Shown here in pieces: positions 9,459 to 18,144 of a stretch of DNA of 64,000 nucleotides. Both the position numbers and the translations under genes were made by a program. A model generated the notes under the pieces. It saw only the letters and a program-made list of their open reading frames with translations, was not told where the DNA came from and searched no databases. Positions within the stretch are counted from its first letter, which is position 1, and each line of letters opens with the position of its first letter. The DNA is from Nioella sediminis (GTDB lineage: Bacteria; Pseudomonadota; Alphaproteobacteria; Rhodobacterales; Rhodobacteraceae), in contig NZ_MNBL01000041.1 of assembly GCF_001879695.1 (NCBI RefSeq), forward strand, positions 176,359 to 240,358, given 5' to 3'.

Positions 9459-10511
9459 GTGCAGCATCTTTCCAATCCGTTCCGTGGCCAGGGCCTGACA
9501 AATCTCTCCGGTGCCCCGGCGCCGTCCACCGATGCAGAGGCGGTGGCAAAACTGTTGGCCCAATGCCCGGCCCATGCAACCACGCCGCTTACGTCTGCCC
9601 CGGCTCTGGCGGCGCGGGCCGGGGTCGGCGCGCTTTGGGTCAAGGATGAACGGGGCCGGATGGGGCTTGGCAGTTTCAAGGCGCTTGGCGCGGCCTATGT
9701 CATTGCCTGCGATGCGGTTGCAACGGGGGCAGAGGATCTGTCGACCGCATTGGCAGGCCGCACCTACATCACCGCAAGCGCGGGCAATCACGGCATGTCC
9801 GTGGCCGCAGGGGCGCGGATCTTCGGGGCGCGGGCGATTGTTCATATCGCCGACACCGTACCGGAAAGCTTTGCCGAACGGCTGCGCGACAAGGGGGCCG
9901 AGGTGGTTCGCGCCGGTGCGGAATATGAGGCGTCCATGGCACTGGCGGCCGAATCGGCTGAAACGAACGGCCACATCCTGCTGTCGGACAGTTCCTGGCC
10001 CGGCTACATGGACCGCCCGCACCGGCTGATGGAGGGCTATCTGCAGATGGCTGCCGAGGCGCTGGATGACTGCCCCGAGCCGCCCACCCATGTCTTCCTT
10101 CAAGCGGGCGTTGGCGGACTTGCGGGCGCGGTCGCGGCCTTGGTGCGCAAGCGTTTGGGCGACGCCCCGCGTATCGTGGTAGTGGAACCGGACGCCGCGC
10201 CTGCAATCTTCAATTCGATAAAAGCGGGGGGCTTTGTCACCACGAGCGGGCCGGTCTCGGCCATGGGGCGGCTCGACTGCAAGGAGGCCTCGCTGATCGC
10301 GCTGACGGGTCTGTCACGGGATGCCGATGACTTTCTGCTGATCACGGAAGAGGAAGCCGCAGACGCCTTGGGGCCGATGGCCGCGGAAGGGCTGGAAGGC
10401 TCCGAATCCGGGGTCGCGGGCGTTGCGGGTGTATTGGCTGCGGACGCGGCGTCGCTTGGCCTTGGCCCGGACTCTCGCGTGCTGTGTTTCCTATCGGAGG
10501 GGCCTGCATGA
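9459..10511 (+). CDS. PLP-dependent ammonia-lyase (EutB / diaminopropionate lyase-like)
   Basis: A 350-residue fold-type II PLP enzyme of the threonine dehydratase/diaminopropionate ammonia-lyase group. The Schiff-base lysine is K74 in LGSFKALGAAY. SAGNHG (107-112) binds the substrate carboxylate and a Gly-rich QAGVGGLAGA loop binds phosphate. The GTG at 9459 is chosen because GAGGGGA lies about 5 bases upstream and the family homology starts there; the open frame further upstream is non-coding in style. It overlaps the M24 peptidase gene by 4 bases. The likely reaction is beta-elimination of an amino acid to a keto acid plus ammonia. The substrate is unknown; diaminopropionate or a hydroxyectoine-type intermediate are options. 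Confidence 0.8.
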   Translation: MQHLSNPFRGQGLTNLSGAPAPSTDAEAVAKLLAQCPAHATTPLTSAPALAARAGVGALWVKDERGRMGLGSFKALGAAYVIACDAVATGAEDLSTALAGRTYITASAGNHGMSVAAGARIFGARAIVHIADTVPESFAERLRDKGAEVVRAGAEYEASMALAAESAETNGHILLSDSSWPGYMDRPHRLMEGYLQMAAEALDDCPEPPTHVFLQAGVGGLAGAVAALVRKRLGDAPRIVVVEPDAAPAIFNSIKAGGFVTTSGPVSAMGRLDCKEASLIALTGLSRDADDFLLITEEEAADALGPMAAEGLEGSESGVAGVAGVLAADAASLGLGPDSRVLCFLSEGPA

Positions 10512-11647
10512 CGCGCGGTTTCCCCGAGGCGGAGTTCGCGGCCCGCGTCGCCCGCGCGCAGGCTTTGATGGCCGACCATGGCCTGGCGGCGCTGCTGCTG
10601 ACGACGGAACCGGAGGTGCGGTATTTCACCGGCTACATCACCCGGTTCTGGGAAAGCCCGACGCGGCCCTGGTTCGTGGTGCTGCCCGCAAGCGGAAAAC
10701 CCATTGCGGTGATCCCTGCCATCGGCGCGCCCGTGATGGCCCGCACCTGGGTCGAGGACATCCGCACCTGGCGCGCGCCCGATCTGAGCGACGATGGCGT
10801 CAGCCTGCTGGCGGACACGCTGCGCGAGGTTGCGGGCGACGGGCCGGTTGGGCTGCCCATGGGGCATGAGACCCATTTGCGGATGCCGCTTGCGGACTAC
10901 GCGCGGCTTGGGGAATCGGTAAATCTGGTGTCCGACCAAGGGATTATGCGGTCCCTGCGGCTGGTGAAATCCGAAGCGGAGATCGACAAGATCCGCACCG
11001 CCTGCGCGGTGGCGGGCCGGGCCTTTGACCGGGTGGGAGAGATCGCTGCGGCGGGCGTGCCGCTGTCGCAGGTATTTCGCCGGTTCCAGATGCTGTGTCT
11101 GGAGGAAGGCGCGGATTGGGTGCCTTACCTCGCGGGCGGCGCGGGGCCTTTGGGATATGACGATGTGATCTCGCCTGCCTCTGACACGCCCTTGGCTGTG
11201 GGGGATGTGCTGATGCTGGATACCGGGCTGGTCGTGGACGGGTATTTCTGCGACTACGACCGGAATTTCGGGATCGGGGCAGTCGATCCGCGTTGCCTTG
11301 ACGGGCACCGGAAACTGATCGAAGCCGTTGATCGCGCAATGGAAATCGCACGTCCCGGTGCCACGGCAGCAGATCTGTTTCACGCGATGGACACGGTTCT
11401 GACCGGCAGCGCGGGCGGGTCAGAGGCAGGGCGTTATGGCCATGGGTTGGGGATGCAACTGACGGAATGGCCCTCTCTCATTCCCGATGACCACACGGTT
11501 CTGCAGCCCGGAATGGTGCTGACGCTGGAGCCGGGGGTGGAGATTGCGGACGGTCAAGTCCTTGTTCACGAAGAGAATATTGTCATCCGAGAGGCAGGGC
11601 CGGAGCGGCTTTCCCCCTTCTCGGCCCCAGAGTTGAGGATCCTGTGA
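10508..11647 (+). CDS. M24 family metallopeptidase (Xaa-Pro peptidase / ectoine hydrolase fold)
   Basis: A 379-residue creatinase-type protein with an N-terminal creatinase domain and a C-terminal pita-bread domain. All five metal ligands are visible: D238, D249 (CDYDRN), H312 (GHGLG), E341 (LEPG) and E355 (HEEN). Members cleave Xaa-Pro peptides or act as amidohydrolases such as ectoine hydrolase (DoeA/EutD). The ATG at 10508 overlaps the previous stop as ATGA and follows GGAGGGG, so it is preferred over the GTG at 10484. It is the middle gene of a three-gene cassette. Confidence 0.85.
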   Translation: MTRGFPEAEFAARVARAQALMADHGLAALLLTTEPEVRYFTGYITRFWESPTRPWFVVLPASGKPIAVIPAIGAPVMARTWVEDIRTWRAPDLSDDGVSLLADTLREVAGDGPVGLPMGHETHLRMPLADYARLGESVNLVSDQGIMRSLRLVKSEAEIDKIRTACAVAGRAFDRVGEIAAAGVPLSQVFRRFQMLCLEEGADWVPYLAGGAGPLGYDDVISPASDTPLAVGDVLMLDTGLVVDGYFCDYDRNFGIGAVDPRCLDGHRKLIEAVDRAMEIARPGATAADLFHAMDTVLTGSAGGSEAGRYGHGLGMQLTEWPSLIPDDHTVLQPGMVLTLEPGVEIADGQVLVHEENIVIREAGPERLSPFSAPELRIL

Positions 11648-12384
11648 TGCAGTTCACCTACGACCTTGCCCCGCAACTGGGCACACGCGCGACGATCGGG
11701 CTGATCAGCCTGCAATCGGATGAAACGGTGGAACATGACATGCGCCGGATTCTTCCTTTGGATGGAGTGGCTTGCTATGTCACTCGGGTGCCGAGCGGGC
11801 AGGAAGTGACCAATGACGCATTGGCCGAGATGGAGGGAAAGCTGACCGGTGCGGCGCGGCTGTTTCCGATGCCTGCGAAATTCGATGTCGTGGGCTATGG
11901 CTGCACCTCGGGCACCTCTGTCATCGGTGCCGACGTGGTCGCTGGAATGGTGAAAAAAGGCTGCAAAACCAACGCCGTAACGGACCCGCTTACAGGGCTG
12001 ATCGCGGCGTGCAGGCATCTTGATGTCAAGCGTCTGGTGGTCCTGTCGCCCTATGTGGCAGCGGTGAATTCTTCGCTGATCACGGCGCTTGCGCGCGCTG
12101 AAATCGAGGTGGTGCTGTTGGGCACCTTCAACGAGGAACGCGAGGAATTCGCCGCCCGGATCGCGCCGGATTCCATCGCGGACGCGGCGCAAACCCTTGC
12201 AAAACAAGGGGAATTCGATGCGCTCTTCTTGTCCTGCACCAATCTGCGCACGCTGGATGTGATCGACCGGATCGAGGCCGCGACGGGCCTGCCGGTGCTG
12301 TCGTCCAATCAGGTCATGGGCTGGCACATGACGCAGCTGGCGGGGGTAGAGCCGCTGGCGCGGTTCGGGCGTCTGATGCGCTGA
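11647..12384 (+). CDS. Asp/Glu racemase-superfamily protein (maleate isomerase / EutA-like)
   Basis: A 245-residue protein of the Asp/Glu/hydantoin racemase, arylmalonate decarboxylase and maleate isomerase superfamily. The two catalytic cysteines expected of the fold are present: C86 in GYGCTSGTSVIG and C197 in FLSCTNLRTLDVI. The start overlaps the previous stop (TGATG), so the ATG at 11647 is used; a GTG three bases earlier is possible. EutA of the hydroxyectoine pathway belongs to this family, which together with the two upstream genes suggests a eut-like catabolic unit. No eutC or doeB is adjacent. Confidence 0.8.
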   Translation: MQFTYDLAPQLGTRATIGLISLQSDETVEHDMRRILPLDGVACYVTRVPSGQEVTNDALAEMEGKLTGAARLFPMPAKFDVVGYGCTSGTSVIGADVVAGMVKKGCKTNAVTDPLTGLIAACRHLDVKRLVVLSPYVAAVNSSLITALARAEIEVVLLGTFNEEREEFAARIAPDSIADAAQTLAKQGEFDALFLSCTNLRTLDVIDRIEAATGLPVLSSNQVMGWHMTQLAGVEPLARFGRLMR

Positions 12385-12400
12385 GAAACGGCGAAAACAG

Positions 12401-12452
12401 GGGGGGCGCCCCCCGTACACCGGGCGTACACCCCCCGTACACCCCCCGTACA
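12401..12452. repeat. GC palindrome followed by four 11-bp tandem repeats
   Basis: GGGGGGCGCCCCCC (12401-12414) is a perfect palindrome. CGTACA then recurs at 12414, 12425, 12436 and 12447, exactly 11 bases apart, with C/G-rich spacers. It fills the space between the convergent racemase-type gene and the minus-strand exported protein, and could serve as a bidirectional terminator. Confidence 0.65.
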
Positions 12453-12462
12453 TACGATACCG

Positions 12463-14325
12463 CTATTCGAAGCGGCAGGCGCAGGCCGTCCGGTGAAGGG
12501 TGCGGAAGTCGGTGCGGATGCGGGTGAGCTCGGCCTCCAGCCCCTCGTATCGGGCGCGCAGCTGTCGCAGATAGGCCGCGACCTCGACCCACCCAAGGGC
12601 CGCACCCATCTGGATGCGGACGGTCTGATAGCTCTGGATCTCGCTGCCGACATTCCAAACGGAGGTGGCGATGCTGACAGGGCCGAGAAGCGACCGGGCC
12701 GCCTGCGCCCGTGCGGCGTGGCTGGTGATCGACAGCAAACCATAGAACCCCGCGTTGTAAATCGCGCGGTAGATCGGAACGAAGAGCCGTTCGCCGGGAT
12801 AAAGCTCTTCGCCGAACCGGTTCGGGTCTTCGGGCATGTCGATATGCCGAAGCAGACCGCCCTGCTCTGCCCCGGATTGCGCAAGCGCCTCGTAGAAGGT
12901 GCGCGATTGCTGGTCGCGTTCAAGCGCGGCGGCGTCATAAAGCGCCTCGATCTCGGCGCGGGCTTCGGACACGGCGCGATGAAGCCGGTCCAGCTCTGAC
13001 AGTTGTACGGTGACGACCGGGATATCCTCGGAGGAAGCGGGGCAGGCGCGGTTGAAGCTGCGCAGCCCCTCCAGCGCCGGGCTGTTGGCGGCGATCATCT
13101 GGCCGATCTCCAGCAGGCGGTTGTCGGGGCCACGGTTGGTGGCGGCCTGCCGGGCGATCAACGCGGCCTGTTCCCTTGGGCCAAGGTCTTCGAATTCGGG
13201 CGGCGGCGTAGGGGCGGGCCAGCCGTTTTGCAGGATCTCGGCCAGTGATGGCCCGGCCCTTTGCGGCACCGGCGCGCGGTAGGTCAGCCGCCCCGGAAGG
13301 TCGGGGCGTGGCGCGACATGGGCCAGCACCGCCAGCCGGTGGGACCAGTTGGCAGGCGGTGTCGGATCCTCGAAGAAACGGGCCAGCCCCTCGGCCAGCG
13401 CCGCATTGCAGGACCGGAAGGGCAGCGCGATTGAGGCAGGCGGCAGGTCGATCCGGGTTTCACCGGGGGCGATGGCGGTGCCGGTGACAGAGACTGTGAC
13501 GTCCCGGTCATAGGGTGCGGGCAGGGTTGCGGGCGCTGTAGCGGGACGCAACGGGATGATCAGGCGGAGCGGTGCCCCGGCAGGTAGGTCTGCGTCGCAC
13601 TCCATGCGGTCTGCGTTTGGGACGCAGCGGGTGGTGGCCGCCGCGCCGGGAACCGGTTCAAATACCGCGCCGGGGGCGGAGAACTGAAGCGATACGCTCA
13701 TGCCTTGCGCGCCCGTGGGATTGCCGATTTCCAGCATCACCGACGGCGTGGCGGCAGACTCGGGCCAGGACCATGCCAGCGGCAGGGACAGGTCCGGCGG
13801 ATGGTGCAGGGTCAGCGCCACGGTGGCCTGCAAGCCGGGCAGGCGAAAGGGTTCTGGCCGATCCTCGACCATGATCTGCACAAGGTATCCCGCGGGATCG
13901 AGCCCCGAGGCATCCACCGCCTGCTGCGTCGGTTGGTGAAGCTCGAACGGGAACGGGAAAAGCGGCGCCCCCTGCCAGTTCGCCTCTGCCTGAAGATGGG
14001 CCAGGATCTCGGTCGCTTCGCGGATGCGGGCGACCATCGGGCGTTGGGTCTGATCGTAGTCAGCATAGGCCGGACCGGGAAGGCTGTCGCGGGAGGCGTA
14101 GAGCAAGGCATTTGCCTCGATCATCTCGCGCCAGGCGGCAAGATAGGCATCGGCGGTGGCCGGATCGGGAAAGGCGGCGCGGAAGCTTTCCAGGTGGTCG
14201 AGCGCCTGCGAGAGACCGTCGAGCTGGTAGAGCAACCTGTCGGTCTGGGCGCCGCTCGGTGGGATTTCATCCGCAGCGGTCGGGGCGGCAAGCCAGAGGA
14301 TCAGAAAAAGCGCGCGCCACAGCAT
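12463..14325 (-). CDS. Large exported protein of unknown function
   Basis: A 620-residue protein with a clear signal peptide (MLWRALFLILWLAAPTAADE, cleavage near residue 19). It has a helical N-terminal part, then a beta-rich stretch near residues 150-330 with two cysteines in CVPNADRMEC, a helical segment, and a weakly hydrophobic region (about 530-560) before a C-terminal coiled coil ending CACRF. I do not recognise a family. It is likely periplasmic or outer-membrane associated. It stands alone, 101 bases downstream of the desaturase and in the same direction. Confidence 0.75.
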   Translation of the reverse strand: MLWRALFLILWLAAPTAADEIPPSGAQTDRLLYQLDGLSQALDHLESFRAAFPDPATADAYLAAWREMIEANALLYASRDSLPGPAYADYDQTQRPMVARIREATEILAHLQAEANWQGAPLFPFPFELHQPTQQAVDASGLDPAGYLVQIMVEDRPEPFRLPGLQATVALTLHHPPDLSLPLAWSWPESAATPSVMLEIGNPTGAQGMSVSLQFSAPGAVFEPVPGAAATTRCVPNADRMECDADLPAGAPLRLIIPLRPATAPATLPAPYDRDVTVSVTGTAIAPGETRIDLPPASIALPFRSCNAALAEGLARFFEDPTPPANWSHRLAVLAHVAPRPDLPGRLTYRAPVPQRAGPSLAEILQNGWPAPTPPPEFEDLGPREQAALIARQAATNRGPDNRLLEIGQMIAANSPALEGLRSFNRACPASSEDIPVVTVQLSELDRLHRAVSEARAEIEALYDAAALERDQQSRTFYEALAQSGAEQGGLLRHIDMPEDPNRFGEELYPGERLFVPIYRAIYNAGFYGLLSITSHAARAQAARSLLGPVSIATSVWNVGSEIQSYQTVRIQMGAALGWVEVAAYLRQLRARYEGLEAELTRIRTDFRTLHRTACACRFE

Positions 14326-14426
14326 AGGGTGGGTCCGCCGGTCATCAGCATCAACGAGAGCATATCATAGCCAGCGGAGATCATCAAAACCCGGCATCGC
14401 GTGGCCACCCGATTCCGGGCCGGATG

Positions 14427-15455
14427 TCAGCGGGCGCGGGCCTGCGCGAAGGACAGCAGGCGGCGGCTTTGTTCATCCCAAAGATGCAGCCGCGCATTGG
14501 CCAGGCTTTCACGGATCGTCATCCGGTTGCGGCCCGCCAGTTCGGCATGATCGCGCAGCACCTCGGGCAGCCGGTAGAACGGGATGCGGCTATAGAGGTG
14601 ATGAACGTGGTGAATGCCGATATTGGCGCTGAGCCATTGCAGCGGCGCGGGCATCACGTAATGCGAGCTGCCATTCAGCGCGGCGTCATGCACCTGCCAG
14701 TTTTCCTCGGCATCCCATTGGGTGGTTTCGAACTGGTGCTGAACATAGAACAGCCACATACCCGCAGTTGCCGCCAGCAAAGTCGAGGGCAGGAAGATCA
14801 GCAGGATGGGCATCACCCCGCCGAAATAGAGCATCAGCCCCAGACCGATCAGAATCGCCGCGTTGGTGCCCATGGCGCTGATCCAGTATCTGGCGCTGGC
14901 CATCAGCCCGAGCGGCAGGCGGTTTTGCAGGAAGAACAGGTATCCCGGCCCAAGGCCGAACAGCACCACCGGGTTGCGGTAGAGCCGGTACATCAGGCGA
15001 CCCATGGGCGACAGGGCGCGATATTCCGCAACGGTCAGCGTGTGGACATCGCCGATGCCGCGCCGTCCCAGATTGCCGGAATTGCTGTGATGAATCGAAT
15101 GGGTGCGCCGCCAGACGTCATAGGGCGTCAGCGTCAGCACCCCCAGAACCCGGCCAAGCCAGTCGCTGACCGTGCGATTGTTGAAAAACGCGCCATGGCC
15201 GCAATCGTGCTGGATGCAGAAGAGCCGCAGCAGGAAGGCGGCATTGACCGAGGATATGGCAAGGGTCAACCAGTAGCTGACGGATAGCGACCACCAGGCC
15301 AGAACCCAGAGCGACAGGAACGGACCGATAGTAATGCCAAGTTCATAACTGCTGCGCAGCGCGTTCGGTTCGCGGTATTGCGCGAGGACCTTGATCCAGT
15401 CCCGTGCCGCGCGCGGTTCAGGCTGATGCCCGGTAAGTTCAGTGTGATCGGACAT
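14427..15455 (-). CDS. Fatty acid desaturase (omega-6/delta-12 type)
   Basis: A 342-residue integral membrane di-iron desaturase. The three histidine boxes are present: HDCGH (83-87), HSIHH (119-123) and HHVHH in the C-terminal third. WRRTHSIHHSNSGNLGRRG with GDVHTLTV is typical of the delta-12-like bacterial group. It introduces double bonds into membrane acyl chains using O2. The ATG at 15455 gives a normal N-terminus; an in-frame ATG at 15491 would add 12 residues. It appears monocistronic. Confidence 0.9.
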   Translation of the reverse strand: MSDHTELTGHQPEPRAARDWIKVLAQYREPNALRSSYELGITIGPFLSLWVLAWWSLSVSYWLTLAISSVNAAFLLRLFCIQHDCGHGAFFNNRTVSDWLGRVLGVLTLTPYDVWRRTHSIHHSNSGNLGRRGIGDVHTLTVAEYRALSPMGRLMYRLYRNPVVLFGLGPGYLFFLQNRLPLGLMASARYWISAMGTNAAILIGLGLMLYFGGVMPILLIFLPSTLLAATAGMWLFYVQHQFETTQWDAEENWQVHDAALNGSSHYVMPAPLQWLSANIGIHHVHHLYSRIPFYRLPEVLRDHAELAGRNRMTIRESLANARLHLWDEQSRRLLSFAQARAR

Positions 15456-15580
15456 GAGCCTGCATATTTTATTTATGTCTGCGGACCCCATACACGAGGA
15501 ACAGGGGTTCGCCTATGACACATTACGACCGGGGCGCGAAAATACGTACCGGTCCCCGCTTTCGCGGCGTCGCCCGTTGT

Positions 15581-16357
15581 TCAGCGGTCGCGGAACTGGG
15601 CTTCGCGCTTTTCGAGGAAGGCGGCCATGCCTTCTTTCTGGTCTTCGCTTGCGAACATGGAATGGAACAGGCGGCGTTCGAATCTCAGCCCTTCGGCCAG
15701 CGTGGTCTCATAGCTGCGGTTCACCGCCTCTTTCGCGGCCATCGACGAGATCAGCGATTTTTCCGCGATCTTGGCAGCGGCACTCATGGCCTCGTCCATC
15801 AGCTTCTTGGCGGGCACCACGCGGCTGACGAGGCCCGACCGCTCGGCCTCTTCGGCATCCATGAAACGGCCGGTCAGGTTCATGTCCATGGCCTTCGACT
15901 TGCCGACGAAGCGGGTCAGGCGCTGGCTGCCGCCCATCCCGGCGATGACGCCCAGATTGATCTCGGGCTGGCCGAACTTGGCGGTGTCGGACGCGATGAT
16001 GAAATCGCAGGCCATGGCCAGTTCACAGCCACCGCCAAGCGCGTAGCCCGACACGGCGGCGATGATCGGCTTGCGGATGCGGATCATCCGGTCGGAGGCA
16101 TCGGCGAACAGGTCTTCGGTGAAGACCTCGGTAAAGCTCTTGTCGGACATCTCCTTGATGTCTGCCCCGGCGGCGAAGGCTTTTTCCGACCCGGTGATGA
16201 CCACGCAGCGGACCTTGTCGTTTCCATCGGCGCTTTCCAGCGCATCGCAAAGCTCGGCCAGCAGCTTGGTGTTCAGCGCATTCAGCGCGTCAGGCCGGTT
16301 CAGCTTGATAAGGCAGATATGCTCTTCGATCTCGACGATCAGGGTCTCGTAGGCCAT
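15581..16357 (-). CDS. Enoyl-CoA hydratase
   Basis: A 258-residue crotonase-fold enzyme that hydrates trans-2-enoyl-CoA in fatty acid or related catabolism. Both catalytic glutamates are present, in [11 protein letters not shown] and in [20 protein letters not shown]. The oxyanion-hole segment [11 protein letters not shown] is intact. It is closest in style to the short-chain hydratases (PaaF/EchA-like). It is the only beta-oxidation gene here, lying 66 bases beyond the 3' end of mutM on the same strand. Confidence 0.92.
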   Translation of the reverse strand: MAYETLIVEIEEHICLIKLNRPDALNALNTKLLAELCDALESADGNDKVRCVVITGSEKAFAAGADIKEMSDKSFTEVFTEDLFADASDRMIRIRKPIIAAVSGYALGGGCELAMACDFIIASDTAKFGQPEINLGVIAGMGGSQRLTRFVGKSKAMDMNLTGRFMDAEEAERSGLVSRVVPAKKLMDEAMSAAAKIAEKSLISSMAAKEAVNRSYETTLAEGLRFERRLFHSMFASEDQKEGMAAFLEKREAQFRDR

Positions 16358-16423
16358 TCGGTGCGTCCCGGTATTGTTGTCCCTCGGATGCGCAGGGTTA
16401 TCAGCCCCGGCGCGCGGTTCAAG

Positions 16424-17287
16424 CTATCTTTGACAGGTGGGGCAATAGAAGCTGGACCGCCCCGACTGCACGATCCGGCGGATGGTCGCCGAACAGCCAG
16501 GGGTGGCGCAGGGGGCGTCCTCGCGGCCATAGACCTGAAAATTATGTTGAAAATAGCCCAGTTCCCCGTCGGTCTGGCGATGATCGCGCAGGGATGAGCC
16601 GCCCGCCTCGATCGCCTCGGACAGCACATCGCGGATGATTGGCACCAGGGCCTCGCAACGTTGCGTCGCGATGCGGCCTGCGGCGCGTTTTGGGGAAATG
16701 CGGGCGCGAAACAGCACTTCGCAGACGTAGATATTGCCCAGACCGGCCACGATTCGCTGATCCAGAAGGGCGGATTTGATCGGCATTTTGCGGTCTTTGA
16801 GACGTGCCGCCAGATAGGGACCATCGAAGGCATTGCCGAAGGGTTCGGGGCCGAGCACGGACAGCAGCGGGTGCGCGTCCTGCGCGGATGTCTCCATCAG
16901 GTCCATCGCGCCGAAGCGGCGGGCGTCGTTGAAGGTAATCCGGGCACCATTTTCCATATCCAGCACGACGTGATCGTGTTTTTCCGGCGCGGGGTGGTCG
17001 TGGTGGAACTGGCCGGGCATGTCCCGACCTTGCGCGCCAGAGACCAGCATGCGGCCCGACATGCCCAGATGGATCAGCAGCGTTTCGCCCGTGGACAGAT
17101 CGGCAAGGATGTATTTCGACCGCCGCCGAAGGCGCAGCACGGTCGCCCCGGTCAGCCGCACGCCCATGTCGGGCGGGAAGGGCCAGCGCAGATCGGGGCG
17201 GCGGATGTCGGCGAGGGTGATCCTCTGCCCCTCCATCACCGGGGCCAGCCCGCGACGGACTGTCTCGACTTCGGGCAGTTCGGGCAT
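16424..17287 (-). CDS. mutM: Formamidopyrimidine-DNA glycosylase (Fpg/MutM)
   Basis: A 287-residue bifunctional glycosylase/AP lyase removing 8-oxoguanine. The N-terminus [14 protein letters not shown] provides the nucleophilic Pro and catalytic Glu, which fixes the start at 17287 although the frame is open further upstream. The conserved lysine is in RSKYILADL. The C-terminal zinc finger has the paired cysteines CATPGC and CPTC. It is divergent from ubiE, an arrangement known from other alphaproteobacteria. Confidence 0.97.
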   Translation of the reverse strand: MPELPEVETVRRGLAPVMEGQRITLADIRRPDLRWPFPPDMGVRLTGATVLRLRRRSKYILADLSTGETLLIHLGMSGRMLVSGAQGRDMPGQFHHDHPAPEKHDHVVLDMENGARITFNDARRFGAMDLMETSAQDAHPLLSVLGPEPFGNAFDGPYLAARLKDRKMPIKSALLDQRIVAGLGNIYVCEVLFRARISPKRAAGRIATQRCEALVPIIRDVLSEAIEAGGSSLRDHRQTDGELGYFQHNFQVYGREDAPCATPGCSATIRRIVQSGRSSFYCPTCQR

Positions 17288-17315
17288 GGCGGGCCTTTCA
17301 TTGGGGGGCGGCGCA

Positions 17316-17343
17316 TTGTAACGCCACCGACAAGCCCTATAAG
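17316..17343 (+). promoter_or_regulatory. Probable promoter of ubiE-ubiB
   Basis: TTGTAA (17316-17321), a 16-base spacer and TATAAG (17338-17343) lie 48 bases upstream of the ubiE ATG, inside the 103-base divergent interval with mutM. Inferred from sequence alone. Confidence 0.5.
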
Positions 17344-17390
17344 AAGGGAGAGTTTCTGGCGAGGGCAAGACCCCCGGAAAGGATGACAGG

Positions 17391-18143
17391 ATGAGCGACG
17401 CAGACGGACGCACCACGCATTTCGGGTTTCAGACCGTGGCCGAGGACGAGAAGGCCGGGAAGGTCCATGGGGTCTTTACCAATGTCGCCTCCAAATACGA
17501 TGTGATGAACGACGTGATGTCGGTCGGCATCCACCGGGTCTGGAAAGACGCGATGATGGATTGGCTGGCGCCGCGCGACAGGGTGAAGCTGCTGGATGTG
17601 GCGGGTGGGACCGGGGATATATCCTTCAGGTTCCTGAAACGCGCGCCGGGGGCCCATGCGACGGTTCTGGACATGACGGAATCGATGCTGATCGAGGGGC
17701 AGAAGCGGGCGGAAGCCGAGCAGATGGCCGAGAAGCTGGACTGGATCGTTGGCGACGCCATGGCGCTGCCTTTTGAGGACAACAGCTTTGACGTCTACAC
17801 GATCAGCTTCGGTATCCGGAACGTAACGCGGATTCCCGATGCGCTGTCCGAGGCGTTTCGCGTGCTGAAACCCGGCGGGCGGTTGATGGTGCTGGAGTTC
17901 AGCCAGTTGCCCAATGCGGGAATGCAGAAGCTCTACGATCTCTATTCCTTCAACGTGATCCCGAAGATGGGCAAGGTCATTGCGAATGATGCGGACAGCT
18001 ATCAGTACCTTGTCGAGAGCATCCGCAAATTCCCCGATCAGGAGATGTTCGCCAGCATGATCCGCGAGGCCGGGTTCGACATGGTCAAATATCGCAACCT
18101 GTCCATGGGCATCGCGGCGCTGCATTCGGGCTGGAAGATCTGA
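17391..18143 (+). CDS. ubiE: Ubiquinone biosynthesis C-methyltransferase UbiE
   Basis: A 250-residue SAM-dependent methyltransferase of ubiquinone (and menaquinone, where present) synthesis. Motif I DVAGGTGD at 69-76 binds SAM. The UbiE signatures [17 protein letters not shown] and ITFGIRNV-like [14 protein letters not shown] are present. The stop is one base before the ubiB ATG, so the two are co-transcribed. Confidence 0.97.
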   Translation: MSDADGRTTHFGFQTVAEDEKAGKVHGVFTNVASKYDVMNDVMSVGIHRVWKDAMMDWLAPRDRVKLLDVAGGTGDISFRFLKRAPGAHATVLDMTESMLIEGQKRAEAEQMAEKLDWIVGDAMALPFEDNSFDVYTISFGIRNVTRIPDALSEAFRVLKPGGRLMVLEFSQLPNAGMQKLYDLYSFNVIPKMGKVIANDADSYQYLVESIRKFPDQEMFASMIREAGFDMVKYRNLSMGIAALHSGWKI

Positions 18144-18144
18144 G

